Below are positions 7,631-15,476 of a DNA stretch of 34,681 nt, one piece after another (the first letter of the stretch is position 1; every line of letters begins with the position of its first letter). The notes beneath the pieces are model-generated. The model did not search any database and had not been told where the DNA came from. It worked only from the letters and a program-made list of their open reading frames with translations. The stretch covers positions 1 to 34,681 of the forward strand of contig CAKQGY010000012.1 in NCBI GenBank assembly GCA_934234055.1. Direction: 5' to 3'. The position numbers were made by a program, and so were the translations under genes. This DNA comes from an uncultured Alphaproteobacteria bacterium (lineage in GTDB: Bacteria > Pseudomonadota > Alphaproteobacteria > CAAHEQ01 > UBA3637).

Positions 7631-8868
7631 ACGGCGGTAAAAAATTATCCGGATCTGTGGCTGTGAAAGGCGCAAAAAATGCGATTCTGCCTTTGATGGC
7701 AGCAGCCCTTTTGACGGACGAGCCGGTGCGCCTGACGAACATTTCGTATTTGTCTGATGTGGTGACTTTGTCAAACCTGCTGACAAGTATGGGAGCGCGT
7801 ATCACGCAAGAGCCGGACGCCATTACCATTCAATGCAACCAAATCGCCAGCACTACGGCCGATTATGAATATGTCTCAAAAATGCGGGCGACATTTTGGG
7901 TATTGGGACCTTTGACCGGTCGCTTTGGTGAAGCACGTGTTTCTCTGCCCGGAGGGTGTGCGATCGGAGCTCGGCCCGTGGATCTGTATATCAAAGCCCT
8001 TGAAAAAATGAATGCAACCGTGACAATTGAAGGCGGATATGTCGTGGCCAAAGGCCCATTAAACGCGGCCGAAATTTTCTTTCCGAAAGTCTCGGTCGGG
8101 GCAACGCATAACACGATTATGGCCGCGGTCCTGACGCCGGGAACAACCGTGATTCATAATGCCGCTATGGAGCCGGAAATCGGCGACCTGATCCGACTGC
8201 TGCAAAAAATGGGGGCTAATATTACCGGAGTGGATACCAAGACAATCACTATCCGGGGCGTCAAAAAATTACATGGAACAACGCATGCCGTTATTCCGGA
8301 TCGGATTGAAACTGCCACTTTTGCCGTGGCGGCAGCCGTGACACGGGGTGATATTATGATTAACGGCGGGGATATATCCCTGATGCAGGCGGTGGCCGAT
8401 GTTATAAAGCCCAGTCAAATTGAATTTACACAAAGCGAACAAGGCCTGCGCGTCAATGCAACACAAGCAAACCTGACCCCGGCGACAATCACAGCCTTGG
8501 AATATCCCGCGATCCCAACCGATACACAGCCTTTGTTGACAACGATGTTGGCTTTGGCCGACGGAGAATCGGTGGTCAGTGAGGGAATCTATGAAAACCG
8601 CTTTATGCATGTGCCGGAATTAAATCGGATGGGGGCTCATATCCAACAAATCAATAATATGAGTGTCCTGATCAAGGGCGTATCGGAACTGTCGGGGGCA
8701 ATTGTGACTTCGTCCGACCTGCGCGGTGGCGCGGCGTTGGTTCTGGCGGGACTGGCAGCCCGAGGAGAAACAACCGTGCAACGGGTTTATCACATTGACC
8801 GGGGTTATGAAAAAATGGAAGAAAAATTGGCTCAATTAGGGGCAGATATTACACGCTTTAAACAATAA
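7612..8868 (+). CDS. murA: UDP-N-acetylglucosamine 1-carboxyvinyltransferase
   Basis: First committed step of peptidoglycan synthesis: transfers enolpyruvate from PEP to UDP-GlcNAc in the cytoplasm. The 418 residues match the family. The N-terminal KGAKNAILPLMAA motif (Lys and Asn of the active site) and the loop PGGCAIGARPVDL are intact, with Cys116 corresponding to the fosfomycin-target Cys115 of E. coli. Fosfomycin sensitivity of the enzyme is therefore expected. The start is preceded by AGGAAAGG, and the preceding small ORF overlaps it. It is the last gene of the dtd-sORF-murA group. Confidence 0.97.
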   Translation: MYAFKINGGKKLSGSVAVKGAKNAILPLMAAALLTDEPVRLTNISYLSDVVTLSNLLTSMGARITQEPDAITIQCNQIASTTADYEYVSKMRATFWVLGPLTGRFGEARVSLPGGCAIGARPVDLYIKALEKMNATVTIEGGYVVAKGPLNAAEIFFPKVSVGATHNTIMAAVLTPGTTVIHNAAMEPEIGDLIRLLQKMGANITGVDTKTITIRGVKKLHGTTHAVIPDRIETATFAVAAAVTRGDIMINGGDISLMQAVADVIKPSQIEFTQSEQGLRVNATQANLTPATITALEYPAIPTDTQPLLTTMLALADGESVVSEGIYENRFMHVPELNRMGAHIQQINNMSVLIKGVSELSGAIVTSSDLRGGAALVLAGLAARGETTVQRVYHIDRGYEKMEEKLAQLGADITRFKQ

Positions 8869-8936
8869 ATAACGCTTTTTTGAATTTTATAACATATTGA
8901 TTTTATTGTGTTTTATTTTTCAGAAATTACTTTTTG

Positions 8937-8965
8937 TTGACTTTTTTCAAAAATTGGTGTAGAAT
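8937..8965 (+). promoter_or_regulatory. Strong promoter of the 9017 lipoprotein gene
   Basis: A -35 TTGACT (8937-8942), exactly 17 nt of AT-rich spacer and a -10 TAGAAT (8960-8965). The upstream DNA is very AT-rich, like an UP element. The predicted leader is about 45 nt. Confidence 0.8.
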
Positions 8966-9016
8966 AGGTCTATCACTTGATGAAAGTGAGTTTAACAACA
9001 ACGAGAGGAAACAAAA

Positions 9017-9394
9017 ATGAAATTTCAACAAATTACAAAAATGTGCGCTGTGATGGCAGCTGCTTCAACAATGGGTGTCGGTTGTGTGTCCCCGGAATAT
9101 AAAATCGTGGAAAAAGTCCAAGCAGACGGTTCCGTTGTAAAAGTCGTTCAAGAAAAAAATTGGCAAGACCGGTTGAATGACTCGGCTGATAATAATCGCG
9201 GTTTATTGCGCTATGCCGAAGTCGGAGCGCAAGTCGGCGGGACGATCTGGAATGGTATCAACGGAACCGTGCAAAATAACCGTCTGCAAAAGCAAACCAG
9301 TGCGATTAACAGAAATGCGAACGCGATCAATAAACAAACACAAACTATCGGTAATATCTTTCAATTGATGCAAAATCAAAATCAGAATCAATAA
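9017..9394 (+). CDS. Small putative lipoprotein, function unknown
   Basis: A 125-residue protein with a signal-peptide-like N-terminus (KMCAVMAAASTMGVGC). Cys24 sits where a lipobox would end, though Gly at -3 is atypical, so lipidation is likely but not certain. The rest is hydrophilic, with a glycine-containing stretch (about 70-87) and an Asn/Gln-rich, probably helical C-terminus (residues 90-125) ending in a QNQNQNQ run. A strong promoter, a good AGAGGAAAC ribosome-binding site and a perfect terminator imply high monocistronic expression, as for a structural envelope protein. I do not recognise a family. Confidence 0.75.
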   Translation: MKFQQITKMCAVMAAASTMGVGCVSPEYKIVEKVQADGSVVKVVQEKNWQDRLNDSADNNRGLLRYAEVGAQVGGTIWNGINGTVQNNRLQKQTSAINRNANAINKQTQTIGNIFQLMQNQNQNQ

Positions 9395-9407
9395 GATATT
9401 CTGTATC

Positions 9408-9438
9408 AAAAAAAGCCCGAGCAATCGGGCTTTTTTTT
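9408..9438. terminator. Bidirectional terminator
   Basis: A perfect 7-bp stem AGCCCGA/TCGGGCT with a GCAA loop is flanked by an A run on the left and eight Ts on the right. It sits between the convergent 9017 lipoprotein gene (+) and the amidase gene (-) and can serve both. Confidence 0.92.
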
Positions 9439-9454
9439 ATAGGTTTTCGTCAAA

Positions 9455-10237
9455 TCATAGCCACGGATCGGCTATACGCCAGACCGAGAAAATCATATCT
9501 TGAACAGCCGGATCGGTGATCGGGATCGGGCGCGCCGATTTCAGGTTTTCCTCCAAATGTGCGATATCATTATCCGCCGGCACCAAATGGGGCATAAAGC
9601 GTCGCTCAAAAGCCAGTAGAGCCTTATCGGGGTCTGTGGTATCATAACCGATTTCGCGCAAGAGTTGCAAGCTGTCCGTATGATTCGGCGCAGACTGAAT
9701 GTCGGTGGGCCAAAAACCAATCCCCGCAGCGGCCAATTCCCGCCACGGGAAGGCACTGCCGACATCAACTTTGCGCATCGGTGCAATATCACTGTGGGCG
9801 ACAATGTGGGTTTTGGGCAAGTTGTAGCGATCTATAATAGACCGAGCCAAAATCTGAAAAGCCCGGATTTGAGGTTTTGGGAATGGCGTTTGTCCCAAAG
9901 TCGGGCTTTGTAATTCAATTCCGACAGATGAAGCATTCAGCCCACTTTGCCCCCGCCACGAACTGCTCCCGGCGTGAAAAGCTACCTGATCTTCCGGAAT
10001 AAAGGAAGTAATATTGCCATCAGTATCAATCAGATAGTGTGTGCTGACCCCCAGATTTTTCATTACGCGAATCATATCCGGAACAGGTAAGGCAAAGCTA
10101 TGCACAACCAAAAATCGAACCGATTCGGTGCGCGGGACAGATAGACGCGGGTGATTCATACGGCGCACCACAAAAACTGTCCCCATCAACAAAAGAACTG
10201 CAATAAACACTTTCCAAACGGGACGTGATTTCAGCAA
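9455..10237 (-). CDS. Membrane-anchored N-acetylmuramoyl-L-alanine amidase (Amidase_2)
   Basis: Predicted zinc amidase cutting the bond between N-acetylmuramic acid and L-Ala in peptidoglycan or its fragments. An N-terminal hydrophobic segment (residues 8-24) should anchor it in the inner membrane with the catalytic domain in the periplasm. Candidate zinc ligands are His46 (FLVVHSF), His148 (IVAHSD) and Asp158 (RKVDVG), matching the AmpD/AmiD pattern; GIELQSP is also family-typical. Length is 260 residues. The gene start overlaps the rlmN stop by 7 nt, so it is the last gene of the ialB-rlmN-amidase group. It could be a recycling enzyme or a septal or remodelling amidase; the anchor favours a periplasmic role over a cytosolic AmpD role. 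Confidence 0.88.
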   Translation of the reverse strand: MLKSRPVWKVFIAVLLLMGTVFVVRRMNHPRLSVPRTESVRFLVVHSFALPVPDMIRVMKNLGVSTHYLIDTDGNITSFIPEDQVAFHAGSSSWRGQSGLNASSVGIELQSPTLGQTPFPKPQIRAFQILARSIIDRYNLPKTHIVAHSDIAPMRKVDVGSAFPWRELAAAGIGFWPTDIQSAPNHTDSLQLLREIGYDTTDPDKALLAFERRFMPHLVPADNDIAHLEENLKSARPIPITDPAVQDMIFSVWRIADPWL

Positions 10238-11289
10238 TCTTTATTTCCTTTGGCTGATTTTAACTGCCCGCAGGCCGCCATAATATCCTCGCCACGCGTG
10301 CGACGAATCGGGGCCGCAAAATAATGATCCTCTAAAATCCGCGAAAAACGATGAATGGCGTTGTTGCCGGACGGCTCAAAAGGAGCACCGTCCCACGGGT
10401 GGAACGGAATCAGGTTAAACTTGACCTCTAGTCCTTGCACCAATTTCATCAACTCTTGAGCATGCTCGGGCTGATCATTGATGCCTTTGAGCATCACATA
10501 CTCCATAGTGATAAACTGACGCCGCTCGGATCGTTCTTGGTATGCGCGACAGGCCTCTATCAGTGTTTTTAACGGAAATTTGCGATTGATGGGCATAATT
10601 TGATTGCGGATTTCATCATTCGGAGCGTGCAGACTGACAGCCAACTTGACCCCCAGATCTGCCAATTCCGGAATGTGAGTCGCTATACCCGAAGTGGAAA
10701 CCGTGATTTTACGCTTGGAAATCGAAATACCGTCGCCGTCCATCAAAATTCCCAACGCGGTTTTAAGATTCTCAAAATTCGCCAAAGGCTCGCCCATGCC
10801 CATCACAACAATGTTGGAAAGATAGCGTGTCTCGTCCGTCGGAGTCGGCCATTCGTGATAACTGTCGCGGGCGGTCATAAACTGTCCGACGATCTCGCCA
10901 GCCGTTAAATTACGCATCATCTTTTGCGTGCCGGTATGGCAAAAACGGCACCCCTGAGCACAGCCGACCTGGGTAGAAATACACACAGCCCCCCGATCCG
11001 ATTCGGGAATATAGACGCATTCTACCTCCTTCCCGTCCGCAAAAGACATCAGCCACTTGCGCGTTTTATCAACCGAGTTTTGTTCGGTAATAATTTTGGG
11101 GCGGGTAATGGTATAAAGACTGGCCAATTTGGCTTGGAACGGTTTGGACAATGTTGTCATTTTGGCAAAATCCGTTTCGCCCCTGTTATAAATCCAATGC
11201 CACACTTGTTTCGCCCGGAAAGTTTTTTCCCCCAAGGCAACCATTTCGGCCGTCAGATCCTGAAACGATAGTCCGATCAATTCTTTCAT
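10231..11289 (-). CDS. rlmN: Dual-specificity 23S rRNA A2503/tRNA A37 C2-methyltransferase
   Basis: Radical-SAM methyltransferase acting on 23S rRNA A2503 and tRNA A37. The 352 residues carry the radical-SAM cluster motif CAQGCRFC (Cys110, 114, 117), and the two methyl-transfer cysteines can be placed at Cys103 and Cys340, at the same spacing as in E. coli RlmN. The GMGEPLAN motif is also present. The ATG follows the preceding gene's stop directly (TAGATG), and the gene overlaps the downstream amidase. Being a Cfr homologue by family, it should be read as the housekeeping enzyme: there is no plasmid or resistance context. Confidence 0.97.
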   Translation of the reverse strand: MKELIGLSFQDLTAEMVALGEKTFRAKQVWHWIYNRGETDFAKMTTLSKPFQAKLASLYTITRPKIITEQNSVDKTRKWLMSFADGKEVECVYIPESDRGAVCISTQVGCAQGCRFCHTGTQKMMRNLTAGEIVGQFMTARDSYHEWPTPTDETRYLSNIVVMGMGEPLANFENLKTALGILMDGDGISISKRKITVSTSGIATHIPELADLGVKLAVSLHAPNDEIRNQIMPINRKFPLKTLIEACRAYQERSERRQFITMEYVMLKGINDQPEHAQELMKLVQGLEVKFNLIPFHPWDGAPFEPSGNNAIHRFSRILEDHYFAAPIRRTRGEDIMAACGQLKSAKGNKDC

Positions 11290-11808
11290 CTATTCACGCC
11301 CGCATGCCTTTTGAATTTCACGATAAGCTTTTGAAAAACCCTTCAATGAGAAAGTATCCGTTGTGGCCGTGCCGCGTTTGGAACGCCCCCGTAAAACGGC
11401 TGTATTCCCTTTTTTCATCTGGGCTACCAACTTGGTATCTGTTGCACCGTCCCGCGTCCACGCCGTGTCCGCCAAAGATGCCAATGTAATGCCTTTGTTT
11501 TTATCTACGGTCAATGTGGGCTTGCTGGCCTTTCGATAAGTATAGCCCGCCATAACGCTGACAACATCGTATGTCTTTTCCGTGGGGTGGTGCGTGACGA
11601 ACAGAAAAACATCGTCGCGTTGGGTATATTTGCCGACGGACTTGGTCGGTTCACTGGCGATATAGCACACCTTGCCGGCTTTGTCCCGCGATACATAGGC
11701 AGTCCAGTTATCAAAAGTGCCCAAGATTTCCATATTCTTGTTAGCCGCAAAAGCCGGCAAAGCCAGCACGATTCCCGCAAGAGCGATCATTATCCATTTT
11801 TGAAACAT
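11290..11808 (-). CDS. Invasion-associated locus B (IalB)-like periplasmic protein
   Basis: A 172-residue exported protein resembling the IalB family common in alphaproteobacteria. A classical signal peptide (MFQKWIMIALAGIVLALPAFA) is followed by a domain with the family features WTAYVSRDKAGKVCYIAS near the start and a C-terminal FSLKGFSKA segment. Two cysteines (in KVCYIA and KACGRE) could form a disulphide. The start at 11808 has AAAGGAG 6 nt upstream; an earlier in-frame ATG at 11856 would bury the signal peptide. The stop abuts the rlmN start. In Bartonella IalB has been linked to erythrocyte invasion, but homologues occur in free-living species, so the name should not be read as virulence. 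Confidence 0.82.
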   Translation of the reverse strand: MFQKWIMIALAGIVLALPAFAANKNMEILGTFDNWTAYVSRDKAGKVCYIASEPTKSVGKYTQRDDVFLFVTHHPTEKTYDVVSVMAGYTYRKASKPTLTVDKNKGITLASLADTAWTRDGATDTKLVAQMKKGNTAVLRGRSKRGTATTDTFSLKGFSKAYREIQKACGRE

Positions 11809-11827
11809 AGCATTCTCCTTTATGGTC

Positions 11828-11856
11828 AGGCTACAAGATTTTCCGTCAAAAATCAA
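11828..11856 (-). promoter_or_regulatory. Possible promoter of ialB-rlmN-amidase
   Basis: On the minus strand, TTGATT (11856-11851), a 17-nt spacer and TAGCCT (11833-11828). The -10 is a weak match and the predicted start point is very close to the ribosome-binding site. Confidence 0.3.
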
Positions 11857-11913
11857 GTTAAAAAATCACATTCTTTCGTTTTTTTGAAAGCACACGCCGG
11901 GGCGAATTATTAT

Positions 11914-12387
11914 CTAACGCCGACCGGTGCTGCCAAATCCGCCGGCGCCTCGATCCGTTTGTATATCAACAGCGGCAACCGTTTGAATTTCAGCCTTGAC
12001 AATCGGGCAGACAACGGCCTGAGCGATTCGGTCGCCGGGATTGATGATAAAATCCTGTGCGCCCAGGTTGATGATGTTGGACTTTAACTCGCCACGATAA
12101 CCGAAATCAACCGTGCCGGGCGTATTGGTGACGGAAATGCCATACTTGGCCGCCAAACCCGAACGCGGTCGCACTTGAATCTCATAGCCGACCTCGGGGC
12201 CAAACGGGTATGGTCCCTGAAACTCAATCTTAACACCGTTATCGACCAACGCATGCTCACCGGGATGCAGCACGATCGGTTCGGCAATTGCAGCTCGCAA
12301 ATCAAATCCCGAATCGTCGGTGTGTTTATAGGCCAGTTCGCCCCATTCTTTTTTATAATTTTTCAAGTATTCAATCAACAATCGCAT
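11914..12387 (-). CDS. dut: Deoxyuridine 5'-triphosphate nucleotidohydrolase
   Basis: Converts dUTP to dUMP and pyrophosphate, keeping uracil out of DNA and supplying dTMP synthesis. The 157 residues show all five trimeric dUTPase motifs in order: DSGFDLRA (about 26), PRSGLAAKYG (about 74), NTPGTVDFGYRGE (about 88), GDRIAQAVVCP (about 118), and the C-terminal RGAGGFGSTGR flap that closes the active site. AAGGAG lies about 8 nt before the ATG. It is divergent from yajC across a shared 137-bp upstream region. No coaBC neighbour, common elsewhere, is present. Confidence 0.97.
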   Translation of the reverse strand: MRLLIEYLKNYKKEWGELAYKHTDDSGFDLRAAIAEPIVLHPGEHALVDNGVKIEFQGPYPFGPEVGYEIQVRPRSGLAAKYGISVTNTPGTVDFGYRGELKSNIINLGAQDFIINPGDRIAQAVVCPIVKAEIQTVAAVDIQTDRGAGGFGSTGRR

Positions 12388-12468
12388 TTTTTTACTCCTT
12401 GATACTCTTGTAGCATTATTTCAGACAAAAGGCAATCAAAAAGATTTACCTTAAAATAAAAAAAACAG

Positions 12469-12496
12469 TTGCTTTTTGGACAAAAATGATTATTAT
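12469..12496 (+). promoter_or_regulatory. Promoter of yajC-secD-secF
   Basis: A -35 TTGCTT (12469-12474), a 16-nt spacer and a -10 TATTAT (12491-12496). The -35 and flanking Ts (TTGCTTTTTGG) are identical to those of the ferredoxin promoter at 2010. Confidence 0.55.
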
Positions 12497-12524
12497 AGAG
12501 GATATCACAGATGAAAGGATACAT

Positions 12525-12860
12525 ATGTTTATTTCTCAAGCACTCGCTCAAACAACAGAAGTGGCTACACAAGCAGCCGAAGCGGCTCCGATGTCCGGAA
12601 TGCTGTTGCAACTGATCTTGGTGGTGGCCATTGTCTATTTTATTTTAATTCGGCCGCAACAAAAACGCATTAAAAAACACGAAGCCGAATTGCAAGCTAT
12701 TATCAAGGGCACAAAAATCGTGGTCGGCGGATTCCTGGGCACGGTTGTAGAAGTTCAAGAAGATAACAAATTGTTGGTGGAATTGGCCAACGGTGTACGT
12801 GTGACGGTTTTACGGCCGTATGTGGCTCAGGTCTTTTTTGAAACACCCCTGAAAAAATAA
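12525..12860 (+). CDS. yajC: Sec translocon accessory subunit YajC
   Basis: A small inner-membrane protein that associates with SecDF. The 111 residues have a short N-terminal segment, one transmembrane helix (about 25-43, ending FILIRPQQKRIKKH, the YajC signature) and a cytosolic domain with GTKIVVGGFLGTVVEV. The start is set by AAAGGA before ATG 12525; an in-frame ATG at 12486 lies inside the promoter. It is the first gene of yajC-secD-secF, with an 18-nt gap to secD. Confidence 0.96.
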   Translation: MFISQALAQTTEVATQAAEAAPMSGMLLQLILVVAIVYFILIRPQQKRIKKHEAELQAIIKGTKIVVGGFLGTVVEVQEDNKLLVELANGVRVTVLRPYVAQVFFETPLKK

Positions 12861-12878
12861 TCAAAGAAAGGATACATT

Positions 12879-14459
12879 ATGTTTGGATATTCAAAAATTA
12901 AAATCGGCATTATCTGTGCCATTGTGGCATTGGGTGTCTTTTTTGCGGCACCGAATTTTATGCCCAAGGCCATGTATGAATCTTTGCCCGAAAAAATGCG
13001 CAATTGGTACCATCCGGTGACTTTGGGGCTGGACCTGCAAGGCGGATCATACTTGCTGATGGAAGTGGATACGGACACTCTGGTGAAAGAAAAACTGGAA
13101 GCCCTGGCAAACGATGTGCGGCCGGCTTTGCGCAAAAGCAAAATCTATGGCAAGGTGTCCGTTGTGGACAATGCCTTGACTTTTAAGTGCACAAATGCAG
13201 CGCAAATCGCCGATGCACGGGATCTGATCCGCAAGTTGGACAAGGAAACACCGCTGGATATTACGGTGCAAGATACGACCCTGCGAGTGAGCTATTCGGA
13301 AAAAGCTTTGCAAGCGTTTGAAAGACAGGCCGTTGAGCAATCTATGGATATTGTGCGGCGCCGGATTGATGAACTGGGCACCAAAGAGCCTCAGATCCAA
13401 CAACAAGGCACCGATCGCATTGTGATCCAATTGCCGGGCGTGCAAGATCCATCGGAAATTAAAGCTTTGCTGGGCAAAACGGCCAAGATGTCGTTGCACC
13501 TGGAAGATGCGGAAACTACACCGCAAGCGGCTCAAATGGGTAAATTATCACCGGATTCTATGCTGGTCAACGGCGATGAAACGGGCTATATCGTTGTAAA
13601 GCGGGCGGCCGTTGTCGGGGGCGAAAGTCTGGAAAGTGCCAAATTAAGCTATGACGAAAACAATGCGCCGGCTGTGGCTTTCAGTTTTAAATCCGCGGGG
13701 GCCGATCGTTTTGCCAATGCAACCGGTGAAAATATCGGGCGGCGCTTGGCGATTATCCTGGACGGCAAAGTCATCAGTGCGCCGATGATCAACTCGCGCA
13801 TTCCGGGCGGAAAAGGTATTATTACCGGCAACTTCACCGTTCAAAGTGCCAAAGATTTAGCACTGCTGTTGCGGTCGGGGGCTTTGCCGGCGCCGTTGGT
13901 TGTAGCCGAAGAACGCGTCGTAGGCCCGGGCCTGGGTGAAGACTCAATCCGTGACGGAGCATTGGCGTGCTGGATCGGATTGGCAGCTGTGTTTATCTTT
14001 ATGGTTGTGGTCTATGGATTCTTTGGAATCGTGGCGGATCTGACACTGCTGGCGAACGGTGTATTGTTGTTGGCGTTGCTGAGTCTGTTGGGGGCGACTT
14101 TGACTTTACCGGGGTTGGCGGGGATTGCCCTGACAATCGGTATGGCCGTTGACGCAAATATCTTAATCCTGGAACGCATGAAAGAAGAAATGATGCATGG
14201 CATTACCGTGCCGGCAGAAGTTTTGAAACGCGGATTCGCAGGATCATTTTCGGCCATCTTGGACGGACAGTTGACGACTTTGTTTGCAGCCTTGTTCCTG
14301 TTCTGGTTAGGGTCGGGTCCGGTGCGCGGATTCGGCGTGACTTTGGGATTGGGTTTGGCGACCAGCTTGTTTGCTGCTATTTTCGTGAACAAGATTATCC
14401 TGATCGCGTGGATGCACTTGCGCAAACCCAAGAAAATTGAAATCGGATCTATCTTATAA
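12879..14459 (+). CDS. secD: Protein translocase subunit SecD
   Basis: An RND-like membrane protein that uses the proton motive force to help pull secreted proteins through SecYEG. The 526 residues comprise an N-terminal transmembrane helix, a large periplasmic P1 region (GLDLQGGSYLLMEVD at about 48 is the D1 motif), then five C-terminal transmembrane helices from about residue 360 with GMAVDANILILERMKEE, the conserved D5 motif with its functional Asp. Length is normal for alphaproteobacteria. It lies between yajC and secF. Confidence 0.98.
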   Translation: MFGYSKIKIGIICAIVALGVFFAAPNFMPKAMYESLPEKMRNWYHPVTLGLDLQGGSYLLMEVDTDTLVKEKLEALANDVRPALRKSKIYGKVSVVDNALTFKCTNAAQIADARDLIRKLDKETPLDITVQDTTLRVSYSEKALQAFERQAVEQSMDIVRRRIDELGTKEPQIQQQGTDRIVIQLPGVQDPSEIKALLGKTAKMSLHLEDAETTPQAAQMGKLSPDSMLVNGDETGYIVVKRAAVVGGESLESAKLSYDENNAPAVAFSFKSAGADRFANATGENIGRRLAIILDGKVISAPMINSRIPGGKGIITGNFTVQSAKDLALLLRSGALPAPLVVAEERVVGPGLGEDSIRDGALACWIGLAAVFIFMVVVYGFFGIVADLTLLANGVLLLALLSLLGATLTLPGLAGIALTIGMAVDANILILERMKEEMMHGITVPAEVLKRGFAGSFSAILDGQLTTLFAALFLFWLGSGPVRGFGVTLGLGLATSLFAAIFVNKIILIAWMHLRKPKKIEIGSIL

Positions 14460-14467
14460 AAGGAAAT

Positions 14468-15385
14468 ATGACCATGTCAAAGATTTTTGAAAAACGTGAA
14501 TTAAACTTTAATTTTATACGCCAACGCGTAGCGGGATATATTTTCTCGGCCATTTTGCTGATTGTCTCGGTGGTTTCTCTTTGGACACAAGGATTGAACT
14601 ATGGGATTGATTTTGAGGGCGGTATTCTGGTAGAAGCAACCTCGAAGGAAGTGGTTGACTTGGATAAAACGCGGGCGGATTTGGCCTTTTTACAAGACTT
14701 GTCCATTCAGACGGCGGGGCTGGAAGGGAAAACAATCCTGATCCAAGCGCGCCCCGATGATAACGAAAACCCGAATCAATTGGTTGAAAAAATCAAAGCC
14801 ACTTTGGGAGAAGGATATTCTTACAGCCAAGTGGAAATGGTGGGACCCACCGTCGGAAATGAGTTAAAATACAAAAGTTTATGGGCCTCGGTGCTGGCAT
14901 TGATGGCTATTGCAGTTTATATCTGGTTCCGGTTTGAATGGCCATTCGCAATCGGTTGCTTGGTATCCTTGGCACACGATTTAATCATTGTGGTGGGGGC
15001 GTTTTCGCTGTTTCAATGGGAGTTTGATATGGTCGTGGTCGCGGGGCTTTTGTCCTTGGCCGGATATGACTGTAATGACTCAATTGTAACCTATGACCGT
15101 GTGCGTGAAAACCTGCACAAGTTCCGTAAACTGTCCACCGATGATATTTTGAATAAAAGTATCAACGAAACACTGTCGCGGACTTTGCTGACCAGTTTGA
15201 CAACATTGTTCGTGGTGCTGGTTCTGTTGATTGTGGGGGGCGAGACCTTGCGCGGATTTTCCATTGCAATGGTCCTGGGAACCGTGTTTGGGACATACTC
15301 GTCCATTTATGTGGCCGTGCCGCTGTTGCGCTACTTTGACATTCGCAATCTGGGCAGTTCGGATGATAAAGCCGCAAATGCCTAA
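14468..15385 (+). CDS. secF: Protein translocase subunit SecF
   Basis: Partner of SecD in the SecDF translocation motor. The 305 residues have one N-terminal helix, a periplasmic loop with GIDFEGGILVEA (the D1-like motif) and five C-terminal helices including LAGYDCNDSIVTYDRVREN. The usual motif reads GYSINDTIVVFDRIREN, so it is conserved with a Cys in place of a hydrophobic residue. ATG 14468 is preceded by AAAGGAAAT; a second ATG two codons later is possible. The operon ends at the terminator 15402-15430. Confidence 0.97.
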   Translation: MTMSKIFEKRELNFNFIRQRVAGYIFSAILLIVSVVSLWTQGLNYGIDFEGGILVEATSKEVVDLDKTRADLAFLQDLSIQTAGLEGKTILIQARPDDNENPNQLVEKIKATLGEGYSYSQVEMVGPTVGNELKYKSLWASVLALMAIAVYIWFRFEWPFAIGCLVSLAHDLIIVVGAFSLFQWEFDMVVVAGLLSLAGYDCNDSIVTYDRVRENLHKFRKLSTDDILNKSINETLSRTLLTSLTTLFVVLVLLIVGGETLRGFSIAMVLGTVFGTYSSIYVAVPLLRYFDIRNLGSSDDKAANA

Positions 15386-15401
15386 ACGGATGGCAGTAAG
15401 A

Positions 15402-15430
15402 AAAACAGGGGCATTTTGCTCCTGTTTTTT
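15402..15430 (+). terminator. Terminator of yajC-secDF
   Basis: An 11-bp stem (AAAACAGGGGC with GCTCCTGTTTT, one G-U pair) with an ATTTT loop, ending in six Ts. Confidence 0.88.
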
Positions 15431-15441
15431 GCATTTTTCGC

Positions 15442-15470
15442 TTGATTTTCAGAATTAAGACTGCTAAAAT
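15442..15470 (+). promoter_or_regulatory. parE promoter, predicted leaderless
   Basis: A -35 TTGATT (15442-15447), a 17-nt spacer and a -10 TAAAAT (15465-15470). Only AGACCT separates the -10 from the parE ATG, so the expected transcription start is at or within one base of the start codon. No Shine-Dalgarno sequence is present. Confidence 0.7.
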
Positions 15471-15476
15471 AGACCT

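Noticed and set aside
10231..11289. Cfr-type antibiotic resistance methyltransferase
   Set aside because: Sequence features and position fit housekeeping RlmN; there is no mobile or resistance context.
10600..11489. Plus-strand ORFs opposite rlmN and ialB
   Set aside because: They are shadows of well-supported minus-strand genes and have no family-like features.
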